A stretch of 64,000 nucleotides of DNA from Alphaproteobacteria bacterium (GTDB lineage Bacteria; Pseudomonadota; Alphaproteobacteria; Acetobacterales; Acetobacteraceae), in assembly GCA_020850755.1 (NCBI GenBank), contig JADZEB010000009.1, forward strand, positions 1 to 64,000. The letters run 5' to 3'. Shown here piece after piece: positions 21,099-32,798 of this stretch (position 1 is the first letter of the stretch; every line of letters starts with the position of its first letter). The position numbers and the translations under genes were made by a program. The notes under the pieces were generated by a model. It saw only the letters and a program-made list of their open reading frames with translations, did no database searches and was not told the DNA's origin.

Positions 21099-21809
21099 AT
21101 GCGCCTGCCCGTCTATGGCATGACCCACCCTATCACCCGCATCCAGTTCTGGTTCAAGGATCGCGGACTGACGGTGCTGGTGCTGCTGCTCTGCCTCGGG
21201 ATGTTCGTGCTCGAGCCGCTGGCGGATCTCGGCTACATCACGCGTGGCACCTCGGGCCTGGTCACGACGATGGTGGTGATCGTCGGCCTGTTGGCGATGC
21301 CGCGCACGCCGCTTCTCAATGTCACGCTGATGCTGCTGGGGGGCGTGCTGATCGGCGTCGAGTGGTGGCGCTACAGCGAGCCGAGCGCGCGCAGCATCGC
21401 CACGCATGGCGCCATGTCGATCCTGTTCCTGCTGCTGCTGGGCGGCTCGATCATGCTGCACGTCTTCGCGCACGGGCCGGTGAACGCGCACCGCATCCAG
21501 GGCGCGGTTGCGGCCTATGTGATCCTGGCGGTGATCTTCGCCCATGCCTATGCGATGATCGACGCCATCGTGCCGGACGCATTCAGCATCAACGCGGCGC
21601 CGGCGGGCGAGAGCACGATCGGCTCGCGCGCCCTCTACTTCAGTCTGGTCACGCTGACATCGCTCGGCTATGGCGACATCACGCCGGTGCATCCGGTCGC
21701 GCAGTCGCTTGCCACCTTCGAGGCGCTGGTGGGCGTGCTCTACCCAGTGCTGCTGATCGGCCGGCTTGTGTCGCTGGAGTTGCGCCACACCTACAAGATG
21801 CGCGAGTGA
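21099..21809 (+). CDS. Six-helix potassium channel-like protein
   Basis: The 236-residue membrane protein starts at ATG 21099 (GAGGA at 21086-21090). It has about six hydrophobic segments. The last pair brackets a pore loop with the potassium selectivity signature TLTSLGYGDITP near residue 195. No Arg-rich voltage-sensor helix is evident, and there is no C-terminal RCK or nucleotide-binding domain; the protein ends about 15 residues after the last helix. It is therefore a minimal six-helix K+ channel of the Ion_trans_2 type. It stands alone, with a hairpin downstream at 21860-21889. Confidence 0.85.
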   Translation: MRLPVYGMTHPITRIQFWFKDRGLTVLVLLLCLGMFVLEPLADLGYITRGTSGLVTTMVVIVGLLAMPRTPLLNVTLMLLGGVLIGVEWWRYSEPSARSIATHGAMSILFLLLLGGSIMLHVFAHGPVNAHRIQGAVAAYVILAVIFAHAYAMIDAIVPDAFSINAAPAGESTIGSRALYFSLVTLTSLGYGDITPVHPVAQSLATFEALVGVLYPVLLIGRLVSLELRHTYKMRE

Positions 21810-21859
21810 CAAGACCGGCCGGCGACCCGGCCGGCCGGTGCGGTCGCCCGGCAAGAAGA

Positions 21860-21889
21860 AACGGGCGGCACCTTTCGGCACCGCCCGTT
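21860..21889 (-). terminator. Intrinsic terminator-like hairpin for the DUF1127 gene
   Basis: AACGGGCGG (21860-21868) pairs with CCGCCCGTT (21881-21889) around a 12-nt interior with further pairing. On the minus strand the stem is followed by TCTTCTT, a weak U-rich tail. It lies between convergent genes and may also slow transcription from the channel gene. Confidence 0.55.
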
Positions 21890-21948
21890 CCGGCTGAAGC
21901 CCCACCGGGGAGGAGAGAGGGGGGCTCCAGGACGCTGTTGCGCGACCC

Positions 21949-22001
21949 TGCGTCAGGCGGCCTTGGGGGCCGCCCTTGCGTCAGGCGGCCTTGGGGGCCG
22001 C
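21949..22001. repeat. Direct duplication of the 3' end of the DUF1127 gene
   Basis: A 25-bp sequence beginning TGCGTCAGGCGGCC occurs at 21949-21973 and again at 21977-22001, period 28. Each copy contains the minus-strand stop codon (TGA) and the last codons (AAPKAA type). The inner copy ends the gene, so the outer copy is a relic of a tandem duplication. Confidence 0.85.
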
Positions 22002-22415
22002 GGGCAGATTGAGGTTCGCGGGCACGGCCTTGGGCGCCACCGCCGGGGCCGGGGCCACGACGAGGCTGACGCGCCCGGCGGTCGCCGGCTCGCCCGTCTC
22101 CAGGCGCTTCGGCGTCTCGCCGGCCAGGATCAACGGCAGGTCGGCACGGTTGAGGCCGATATCGGCCAGCTCGCGATCCGACAGGCGCCACAGCGCCTCG
22201 AAGGTGGCGCGGCGGCGCGGATAGGCGGCAACAGCGCCGAGGAGGTCGCGCACGAAGCGGTAGCTCGCCTTGGCGGCGCGCTTGACGCCGTTGATGATTG
22301 CCGCGTCGCGGGCCCGCATGGCGGCCTGACGAAGGGCCAGCGCATCAGCCGTCGACGGGGCCGGGGTGGCTGTGTAGAACTGCGCGATCTTCTCGCTGAA
22401 GATGCGGGTACTCAT
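21981..22415 (-). CDS. DUF1127 domain protein with extended termini
   Basis: The 144-residue protein carries a DUF1127-type segment at about residues 65-100, with RRRATFEALWRLSDRELADIGLNRADL. That motif is typical of small proteobacterial proteins linked, in some species, to RNA metabolism and phosphate or stress responses. Most DUF1127 proteins are 45-75 residues. This one has an extra 60-residue N-terminal segment (ALRQAAMRARDAAIINGVKRAAKASYRF helix region) and an Ala/Pro/Val-rich C-terminal tail. The start ATG 22415 is preceded by AGAGG. It is followed by a hairpin terminator. The function here is not predictable. Confidence 0.8.
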   Translation of the reverse strand: MSTRIFSEKIAQFYTATPAPSTADALALRQAAMRARDAAIINGVKRAAKASYRFVRDLLGAVAAYPRRRATFEALWRLSDRELADIGLNRADLPLILAGETPKRLETGEPATAGRVSLVVAPAPAVAPKAVPANLNLPAAPKAA

Positions 22416-22604
22416 GTCGGTGAAAACCTCTTTTGGGCAGCGCGGGTCCGTCGCGGCGGCCGCGTCATGCGGCCAGTCGGGGGCCTCGCGCCGACGCACG
22501 GAAGATAGGCCTTGCTGCGCCGCACAACATCCGGGTTGTCCACAGCTCAGCCATGCGGGACGCGCATGGTCAAATCCATGATTTGTAAAGAATAGAGAGC
22601 TGAC

Positions 22605-24434
22605 ATGACGCCAGCGCAGAGACTTGCCGCAGTGCGGGCGGAACTGGCCGCGCAGGGGCTCGATGGCTGCCTCGTGCCGCGCGCCGACGAGCATCTGGGC
22701 GAGTATGTGCCGGCGGCGGCCGAGCGGCTGGCCTGGCTCACGGGCTTCACCGGCTCGGCCGGACTGGCGATCGTGCTCGCCGAGCGCGCCGCCCTGTTCA
22801 CCGACGGGCGCTACCAGCTCCAGGTCCGCACCCAGGCCGACGCCGCGCTCTATGAATTCCGCCACCTGATCGACGAGCCGCCGGCGCAGTGGCTCAAGGG
22901 CGCGCTGCGGCCGGGCATGAAGCTCGGCCACGATCCCTGGCTGCTCCCGGTCGAGGCGCGCGAGCGTTACGCCGAGGCCGCCGCCGCTGGCGGCGCCGCG
23001 TTGGTCGCCTTCAGCCGCAATCCGATCGATGCGGTCTGGCGCGATCGTCCGCCGCCGCCGGCCGCGCCGGTCCATCCGCACCCGCTCGAATTCGCCGGCA
23101 AGGCTTCCGCCGAGAAGCGCGCCGAGCTTGCCGCCGCCCTGGCCGAGGAGGGGCTTGCCGCCGCGATCATCTCGGCGCCCGAGTCGCTCGCCTGGCTGCT
23201 CAACCTGCGCGGCGGCGACGTGCCCTATTCGCCGCTGCCGCTCGGCTTCGCCATCCTTCATGCCGATGCGCGCGTCGATCTGTTCATGGACGAGCGCAAG
23301 CTGACCGAGGCGGCGCGCGCGAGCCTCGGCAATGGCGTCGCGGTGCAGCCCGTGGCGGCGCTCGGCGCTGCCATCGCCGCGCTCGGGCAGGCCAGGGCGC
23401 GGGTGCGGCTCGACCGCGCCGGCTCGCCCGCCTGGTTCGCCGACCGGCTGGCCGAGGCGGGCGCCGAGATCGTGCCGGGCAGCGATCCCTGCATCATGCC
23501 CAAGGCGTGCAAGAACGCGGTCGAGCAGGAAGGCGCGCGCGCCGCGCATCGGCGCGACGGGGCGGCAATGGCGCGCTTCCTGCGCTGGCTTTCCGAGACC
23601 GCGCCTTCCGGCACGCTGACGGAAATGGCGGTGGCCGAGCGGCTGCTGGAGATCCGCCGCGGCACCGGCGCCTTGTTCCGCGGCGAGAGCTTCCCGGCCA
23701 TCGCCGGCGCCGGGCCGAACGGGGCGATCATCCATTATCGCGCCTCCGCCGAGAGCAACCGCGCGCTGCGTCCGGGCGAGTTGTTCCTGATCGATAGCGG
23801 CGGGCAGTATCTCGACGCCACCACCGATGTCACGCGCACCCTGCTGGTGGGCGGCGCGGCGGCAGTGGCGGACGGTGCGGCGGGTGCGGGCGGTGCCGAT
23901 CCCGCCACCGTGCGCGGCTGCTACACCCGCGTGCTCAAGGGCCATGTCGCGATCGCGCGGCTGTGTTTCCCGGAAACCGCCGCCGGCCTGCATCTGGATG
24001 CCTTCGCGCGCGCCGCGCTGTGGCAGGCGGGGCTCGACTACGACCACGGCACCGGGCATGGCGTCGGCAGCTATCTCGGCGTGCATGAAGGTCCCGTCAG
24101 CCTGTCGCGCACGGCCCGCCCCGTGCCGCTCAGGCCCGGCATGATCCTGTCGGACGAGCCGGGCTATTACCGCCCCGGCGCCTTCGGCATCCGCATCGAG
24201 AACCTGCTGCTGGTGCGCCCGGCCGAGATCGCGGGCGCCGAGCGGGCGATCAACTGCTTCGAGACGCTGACGCTGGTGCCCTATGATCGCGCCCTGATCG
24301 AACTGGCGCTCCTGGAGCCCGCCGAGCGTGCCTGGATCGACGCCTATCATGCCCGCGTGCTGGCCGAGGTCGGCCCGCTGCTCGACGATGACGCCGACCG
24401 CGCCTGGCTTGCCGCCGCCACCGCCCCGCTCTAG
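22605..24434 (+). CDS. pepP: Xaa-Pro aminopeptidase (M24B family)
   Basis: This cytoplasmic metallopeptidase removes an N-terminal residue preceding proline. The 609-residue protein is of the long, three-domain type, as in eukaryotic XPNPEP1 and alphaproteobacteria. Two creatinase-like N-terminal domains are followed by the pita-bread catalytic domain. The metal ligands can be seen in order: Asp in LIDSGGQY, Asp in TTDVTRT, His in GTGHGVGSYLGVHEGP, Glu in LSDEPGYY and Glu in GIRIENLLLV. A short Ala/Gly insertion (VADGAAGAGGA) follows the second metal motif. The gene is divergent from the DUF1127 gene. The FkbM methyltransferase gene follows 39 nt downstream. Confidence 0.93.
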   Translation: MTPAQRLAAVRAELAAQGLDGCLVPRADEHLGEYVPAAAERLAWLTGFTGSAGLAIVLAERAALFTDGRYQLQVRTQADAALYEFRHLIDEPPAQWLKGALRPGMKLGHDPWLLPVEARERYAEAAAAGGAALVAFSRNPIDAVWRDRPPPPAAPVHPHPLEFAGKASAEKRAELAAALAEEGLAAAIISAPESLAWLLNLRGGDVPYSPLPLGFAILHADARVDLFMDERKLTEAARASLGNGVAVQPVAALGAAIAALGQARARVRLDRAGSPAWFADRLAEAGAEIVPGSDPCIMPKACKNAVEQEGARAAHRRDGAAMARFLRWLSETAPSGTLTEMAVAERLLEIRRGTGALFRGESFPAIAGAGPNGAIIHYRASAESNRALRPGELFLIDSGGQYLDATTDVTRTLLVGGAAAVADGAAGAGGADPATVRGCYTRVLKGHVAIARLCFPETAAGLHLDAFARAALWQAGLDYDHGTGHGVGSYLGVHEGPVSLSRTARPVPLRPGMILSDEPGYYRPGAFGIRIENLLLVRPAEIAGAERAINCFETLTLVPYDRALIELALLEPAERAWIDAYHARVLAEVGPLLDDDADRAWLAAATAPL

Positions 24435-24473
24435 CCGCGTCCCGCACGGGGCGCTTTCGTGAAGGATCATGCC

Positions 24474-25409
24474 ATGGCCGAGACGCCGCCGACCGCGCCG
24501 GGCGAAGGCATCGCGATCCCGCCCGGCCGCGCGCTGGCGCCCGATTTCGCCTACGATGCGGGGCCGTTCCGGCTGCGCGCCTGCCGCAACGGTCCGATGA
24601 TGTTCCCCGCGCGCGACGCCTATATCGGTCGCTCGCTGGAACTCTATGGCGAGTTCTCCCCGGCCGAGGCCAGGTTCCTGGCGCAGACGCTGCGTCCCGG
24701 CATGGTGGTGGTGGAGGTTGGCGCCAATATCGGCGCGCACACGGTGGGGCTGGCGCGCGCCATCGGTCCCGCGGGCCGCGTGCTCGCCTTCGAGCCGCAG
24801 CGTATCCTGCACCAGCTCCTGTGCGCCAACCTGTCGCTCAATGCGATCGGCAACGTGATCGCCCATCGCGCCGCTGCCGGTGCCGCGCGCGGCGATCTGC
24901 GCGTGCCGGCGATGGACTATGCGCGGCCGGGCAATTTCGGCGCCGTCTCGCTCGGCGCGCAGGAGAAGGGCGGGGGCGGGCAGGGCGCCAACGCGCAGGC
25001 CGACGGCGCGGCGCAGCCGCCGCCCGGCGAGCGCGTCGCCGTGCTGCCGCTCGACGAGTTCGGGTTGCGCCGGCTCGATCTCCTCAAGATCGATGCCGAG
25101 GGCATGGAGAACGAGGTCATCGCCGGGGCCGCCGACACGATCGGGCGCTGCCGCCCCGTGCTCTATCTGGAGAATGACCGCCGGCCGCGCTCGGCCGAGC
25201 TGATCGGGCGCCTGCAGGGGCTCGGCTATCGGCTCTGGTGGCACCTGCCGCCGCTCTATTCGCCCGACAATTTCCGCGGCCAGGCGACCAACGTGTTCCC
25301 GCGCATCGTCTCGGTGAACATGCTCGGCCTGCCGCCCGACAGCAGCTCGAAGGTCGAGGGGCTGCGCCCGGTCGCCGGGCCCGAGGATTGGTGGCAGAAC
25401 CGGCCATAG
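24474..25409 (+). CDS. FkbM family methyltransferase
   Basis: The 311-residue protein starts at ATG 24474 behind GAAGGA; an in-frame GTG at 24459 is less likely. It is a Rossmann-fold SAM methyltransferase with motif I VVVEVGANIGAHTVGLARAIGPAG, motif II VLAFEPQ and the DLLKIDAEGMENEVIAGA segment typical of FkbM domains. The family usually O-methylates sugars or polyketides. A Gly/Gln/Ala-rich insert at about residues 165-185 breaks the core loop. It sits downstream of pepP on the same strand, with no glycan or polyketide genes nearby, so the substrate cannot be inferred. Confidence 0.88.
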   Translation: MAETPPTAPGEGIAIPPGRALAPDFAYDAGPFRLRACRNGPMMFPARDAYIGRSLELYGEFSPAEARFLAQTLRPGMVVVEVGANIGAHTVGLARAIGPAGRVLAFEPQRILHQLLCANLSLNAIGNVIAHRAAAGAARGDLRVPAMDYARPGNFGAVSLGAQEKGGGGQGANAQADGAAQPPPGERVAVLPLDEFGLRRLDLLKIDAEGMENEVIAGAADTIGRCRPVLYLENDRRPRSAELIGRLQGLGYRLWWHLPPLYSPDNFRGQATNVFPRIVSVNMLGLPPDSSSKVEGLRPVAGPEDWWQNRP

Positions 25410-25442
25410 GGCGGCACGCGCCGCGCCGGGCCGGGCGCCGCG

Positions 25443-29275
<3,833 letters not shown>

Positions 29276-29326
29276 GGCAGGATCAGCGTATGGCGGGGCG
29301 GGCCGGGTGCCGGGCGCGCGCGCCGC

Positions 29327-30199
29327 TCAGAACACCCGGTTCCACCAGCGCCGGACCAGGCCCGGACGGTCGCGGCGCACGCCGGCCGCGGCGGCGTCGG
29401 AATCGCTGACCAGAAGCTCGTAGCTGTCCAGGTACCATTCGCTGCCAGGGAAGTTGTGGCCGAGCACGGCGGCGGTGCGGCGCGCCTCCTCGGTCATGCC
29501 CATGGCGAGGTAGCTCTCGGTCAGCCGGTGCAGCGCTTCCGGCACATGGCTGGTGGTCTGGTAGTTCTCGATCACGCGGCGGAAGCGGTTGACCGCGGCG
29601 AGATAGGCCTTGCGGTCCTGGTAGTAGCGCCCGATCGTCATCTCCTTGCCGGCGAGATGGTCGCGGGCGAGATCCATCTTCAGGCGCGAATCGCGGGCAT
29701 AGTCCGTGTCGGGGAAGCGGTTGATCACCTCCTGCAGGGCGCCCATCGCCTGTTCGGTGATGCGCTGGTCGCGCGTCACATCGACGATCTGCTCGTAGTA
29801 GCAGAGCGCGCGCAGATAGAAGGCGTAGGCCACGTCCGGATGCGCCGGATGGAGCTGGATGAAGCGGTCGGCGGCCGTGATCGCGTCGTTGTAGCGGTTG
29901 CGCATGTACTGGCCGTAGATCGCCATCAGCTTGGCGGTGACGGCCCAGGAGGAGTAGGGGTGCTGGCGCTCCACTTCCTCGAACAGCTCGACCGCGGCCT
30001 GCCAGCGTTCGCCCTGCATGGCATCGACGGCGCGGTCGTAGAGTTCCTCGACCGGCTCCTCGGCTGCCTGGGCGAGCCGTTCCTGCTCGGCGCGCGACGG
30101 GCCCGAGGAACAGGCCGGCAGCGCGAGCGCAAGCACGCCCGCGACCAGCAGCGATGCCGCCAGCCGCGAAGGGGAGGAGATGGAGGAGATGCGAGGCAT
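29327..30199 (-). CDS. bamD: Outer membrane assembly lipoprotein BamD
   Basis: BamD is the essential lipoprotein of the BAM complex that inserts beta-barrel proteins into the outer membrane. The 290-residue precursor has a lipoprotein signal with lipobox LPAC at about residue 30. The mature part is made of TPR-like repeats, with family signatures YDRAVDAMQGERWQAAVELFEEVERQHPYSSWA, NDAITAADRFIQLHPAHPDVAYAFYLRALC and DLARDHLAGKEMTIGRYYQ. The C-terminal 25 residues are Arg-rich and variable. It follows lpxC (155 nt) in the conserved ftsZ-lpxC-bamD-recN-ligA order. Confidence 0.95.
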   Translation of the reverse strand: MPRISSISSPSRLAASLLVAGVLALALPACSSGPSRAEQERLAQAAEEPVEELYDRAVDAMQGERWQAAVELFEEVERQHPYSSWAVTAKLMAIYGQYMRNRYNDAITAADRFIQLHPAHPDVAYAFYLRALCYYEQIVDVTRDQRITEQAMGALQEVINRFPDTDYARDSRLKMDLARDHLAGKEMTIGRYYQDRKAYLAAVNRFRRVIENYQTTSHVPEALHRLTESYLAMGMTEEARRTAAVLGHNFPGSEWYLDSYELLVSDSDAAAAGVRRDRPGLVRRWWNRVF

Positions 30200-30354
30200 G
30201 GTGGTTGCGGGAGGTCCCTGCCAGGAAACGTGCCGGATTGGGCGGGCGGACTATAGCGCAGGCGCGGCGCGCGCCACCACCCTAGCAATCGGGGCGCGAG
30301 TCGGGGCGGGCGGCGTTCCGGTGGAAGGCCGGGGCGGCGCCCCGGCGCGCGATG

Positions 30355-31434
30355 TCAGGCGCGCAGGACCACGCTCTCGCTGGCGGCGGAACCGGCGGCA
30401 AGCCGCAGCGCCGGGGCGGGTTCGATCCGTTCCTCGGCCCGGTCCTCGGCCCGGTCCTCGGCTTCGGCGGCGGCGAGTTGCGGTGCTTCGATCACGCGCC
30501 AGGCCTCGGGGCGGGCGAACAGGGCGTGCAGCAGCTGGTTGTTCAGCCGGTGCCCGCATTTGCGGCCGTGGAAATGCGCCGCGAGCGGCATGCCGGCCAG
30601 CGCCAGATCGCCCACCACGTCCAGCATCTTGTGGCGCACGAACTCGTCGGCGAAGCGCAGGCCCTCGCGGTTGAGGATGCGCGCGCCAGACACCACGATC
30701 GCGTTCTCGAACGAGCCGCCGCGAGCGAGGCCAAGCGCGCGCAGCTTCTCCACCTCCTCGGCGAAGCCGAAGGTGCGCGCGCGCGACAGCTCGGCGGCGA
30801 AGGCGCCAGGCAGCATGCGGAAGCGGCGTTCCTGGCGGGCCACGGCGGCGGCGGCGAAGTCGATCTCGAGATCGAGCGAGAACAGGTCCGGCTCGCGCGC
30901 CGGCAGAAGCTCGGCGAAGGCATCGCCATCGGCCACGCGCACCGGGGCCAACACCTCGATCGCGCGGCGGACGGGCGCCTGGGCGACACGGCCGGCGGCA
31001 TCGATCAGGAACACGAAATCGGCGGCCGAGCCGTCCATGATCGGCACTTCGGGGCCGGAAACCTCGATCACCGCATTGTCGATGCCCTGGCCGGCGAGCG
31101 CGGCCATGATGTGCTCGACCGTGCCGATGCGCACGCCCGAGGCGGGATCGGCCAGCACGGTGCAGAGCCGCGTATCGACGACATGATCATGGCGCGCGGG
31201 CATGGCCGCACCGGCGCCGGCGGCATCGGTGCGGCGGAAGATGATGCCGGCCCCGGGCTCGGCCGGGCGCAGCGTCAGCGCAACGCGCAGGCCGGAATGC
31301 AGGCCCACGCCCTCGCAGCCGATCACGCTGCGCAGCGTGTGCTGGCGGGCAGCACCGGCCAGGGCGTAAGAGGGCAGCGCAGCGCTGGCGGCGATCGGGG
31401 CCAAGCGGTCTGGGGCAGGCGAGGTCCAGTTCAT
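30355..31434 (-). CDS. lpxC: UDP-3-O-acyl-N-acetylglucosamine deacetylase
   Basis: LpxC is the zinc enzyme that commits to lipid A synthesis. The 359-residue protein is longer than the usual 300, owing to about 30 extra residues before QHTLRSVIGCEGVGLHSG and a C-terminal acidic/Arg tail containing EDRAEDRAEER. Zinc ligands His108 (VEHIMAAL), His268 and Asp272 (HKMLDVVGD) are present, as are the SFENAIVV motif and the catalytic His region (GHRLNNQLLHAL). Start at ATG 31434 is supported by AGGAAGG upstream. Its presence shows that the organism makes LPS with lipid A. Confidence 0.95.
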   Translation of the reverse strand: MNWTSPAPDRLAPIAASAALPSYALAGAARQHTLRSVIGCEGVGLHSGLRVALTLRPAEPGAGIIFRRTDAAGAGAAMPARHDHVVDTRLCTVLADPASGVRIGTVEHIMAALAGQGIDNAVIEVSGPEVPIMDGSAADFVFLIDAAGRVAQAPVRRAIEVLAPVRVADGDAFAELLPAREPDLFSLDLEIDFAAAAVARQERRFRMLPGAFAAELSRARTFGFAEEVEKLRALGLARGGSFENAIVVSGARILNREGLRFADEFVRHKMLDVVGDLALAGMPLAAHFHGRKCGHRLNNQLLHALFARPEAWRVIEAPQLAAAEAEDRAEDRAEERIEPAPALRLAAGSAASESVVLRA

Positions 31435-31523
31435 CGACACCTTCCTGGATCGCCCCCCTTGCCGGCCGCAGCGGATGCCCCGAACATCGTGCTGCGCCGC
31501 AACAGGGGCGGCGGGAGAGCCGG

Positions 31524-31553
31524 ACAATAGGCGCGCGCCGGGGTGAGTCTCAA
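31524..31553 (-). promoter_or_regulatory. lpxC promoter
   Basis: On the minus strand TTGAGA (31548-31553) and TATTGT (31524-31529) are separated by 18 bp. This places the start of lpxC transcription near 31517, with a leader of about 80 nt. It lets lpxC-bamD-recN-ligA be transcribed independently of the dcw operon, from which a plus-strand gene separates it. Confidence 0.6.
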
Positions 31554-31568
31554 ATCAAAGAGTGTTTC

Positions 31569-31583
31569 GGGCTGTTACAGCCC
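31569..31583. promoter_or_regulatory. Palindrome upstream of the lpxC promoter
   Basis: GGGCTGTTACAGCCC is a perfect 15-bp inverted repeat (arms of 7, one central base). It ends 16 bp before the -35 box of lpxC. This is a position suited to an activator or a shared operator between the divergent genes. No regulator can be named. Confidence 0.4.
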
Positions 31584-31777
31584 AGCGCCCTGATTCGGTT
31601 GCATTTTCGCCATGGTTCTGCCATGCCCGCACCGGCGCCTTGGCCGGCTCCAAGGCCCGCCGCCGGGCGGTATCGGACGGGGCAGGCGGGGGCCGCATGG
31701 CGGTTTCGGCAAGGCCCCTTGCCGGCACGGCCTGCCCTGCGCTGGAGTGGCGCCATGGCCCGCAGGAACCCAAGCCC

Positions 31778-32512
31778 ATGACCCTTGCCCACGACCAGAA
31801 GGCGACCGCCGCGACGGACCCGCTCGCCACCGAGGCAGAGCGCGCCTTCGACATTCTGTGCCGTGGCGGGGTGGCGATCATCTACACCGATGTCGCCTAC
31901 TCGATCGTCTCGCGCACCGAGGAGGCGCTCCGGCGCGTCTATGCCGCCAAGGGCCGGCCGATGGCGCGCGCCAGCACCCTGGTCGGCAATCTCGACGCCC
32001 ACGACGCGCTGCACATCCTGCCCGAGAGCGCGCGGCGCATGGTGCGCGCCGTCACCGTGACCCATGACCTGCCCATGGCCGTGATCGCCGAGTATCGCGC
32101 CGAGCATCCCTTCATGCGCGCCTTCTCGCCCTTCCTGCTCGGCATGGCGACCAAGGACGGCACGCTCAACATGCTGTTGAACTCGGGCGCCTTGCGCGAG
32201 CGGCTGGCGGGCCTGAGCTGGCGGGCGGGGATTCCGCTGGTCGCGTCCTCGGCCAATGCCTCGGGGCAGGGGACGAAGTATCGCGTCGAGGATATCGAGC
32301 CCGCGGTGCGGGCGGTGGCCGACATCATCTGCGACCACGGCACCTCGCGCTACATGCCGGTGCCGATGCCGCCGGTGCCGACATCATCGACGCAGATCGA
32401 TTTCCGCACCATGCGGGTCGTGCGCTACGGCGCCTGCTTCCATGCCATCGCCACGGTGCTGGCCGAGGAGTTCGGCGTGCGCCTGCCGCCGCCGCCACGA
32501 TCCGGCGCCTGA
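31778..32512 (+). CDS. Sua5/YciO/YrdC family protein
   Basis: The 244-residue protein belongs to the family that makes threonylcarbamoyl-AMP for the t6A37 modification of tRNA. Visible are an ERAFDILCRGGVAIIYTDVAYSIVSRTEEALRRVYAAKGRP start resembling the nucleotide-binding motif and a later IPLVASSANASGQGTKYRVEDI segment. The match is diverged: the usual TxYGL motif reads TDVAYSI, and key KxR spacing is altered. It may therefore be a YciO-like paralogue rather than the essential TsaC. ATG 31778 is preceded by AGGA. It lies on the opposite strand between ftsZ and lpxC, interrupting their usual continuity. Confidence 0.78.
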   Translation: MTLAHDQKATAATDPLATEAERAFDILCRGGVAIIYTDVAYSIVSRTEEALRRVYAAKGRPMARASTLVGNLDAHDALHILPESARRMVRAVTVTHDLPMAVIAEYRAEHPFMRAFSPFLLGMATKDGTLNMLLNSGALRERLAGLSWRAGIPLVASSANASGQGTKYRVEDIEPAVRAVADIICDHGTSRYMPVPMPPVPTSSTQIDFRTMRVVRYGACFHAIATVLAEEFGVRLPPPPRSGA

Positions 32513-32700
32513 TGGCGTGCCGGCCGGTCGGAGCCGCCGGCCTGACTCGGCAAGCGCCTGCAGGGCCGGGGCCGCGAGGCCGGCGGGGCTTGGCGCGGTG
32601 CCCCCAACGCAGACCGGCCATCATGCCGGCAGGACGCCGAGCGGGACGCTGCTTGTCGCGCGGGGCGCAGCCGCCCTGCTCCCGTGGCCCCAAACGCCGA

Positions 32701-32740
32701 CCGGCCCGCCACCCCGCGGGCGGCGGGGCGGACGGGCCGG
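32701..32740 (-). terminator. Strong GC hairpin downstream of ftsZ
   Basis: CCGGCCCG and CGGGCCGG form an 8-bp outer stem. Inside it, CCGCCCCG pairs with CGGGGTGG (one G-U), around a short GC-rich loop. It lies between convergent ftsZ and the Sua5-like gene. No run of U follows on either strand, so it may act with Rho or simply as a barrier and RNA stabiliser. Confidence 0.5.
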
Positions 32741-32798
32741 GTGGGTGTAGTGCCGCCTGTCTCCTGCTCTGCCGGGGCGGCGGAAGGGGCGTGTCTGT

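Larger units (their letters stand above)
31435..31777. other. lpxC-sua5 divergent intergenic region
   Basis: This 343-nt region between divergent genes contains a good minus-strand sigma-70 promoter for lpxC (31524-31553) and a perfect palindrome just upstream of it (31569-31583). The plus-strand reading frame to the right (31562-31777) is open but encodes an Ala/Arg-rich stretch unlike the Sua5 family, so I read it as leader. I could not find a clear promoter for the Sua5-like gene. Confidence 0.6.

Noticed and set aside
31562-31777. 72-residue N-terminal extension of the Sua5-like protein
   Set aside because: The residues are Ala/Arg/Gly-rich and unrelated to the family. ATG 31778 with AGGA upstream begins just before the conserved fold.
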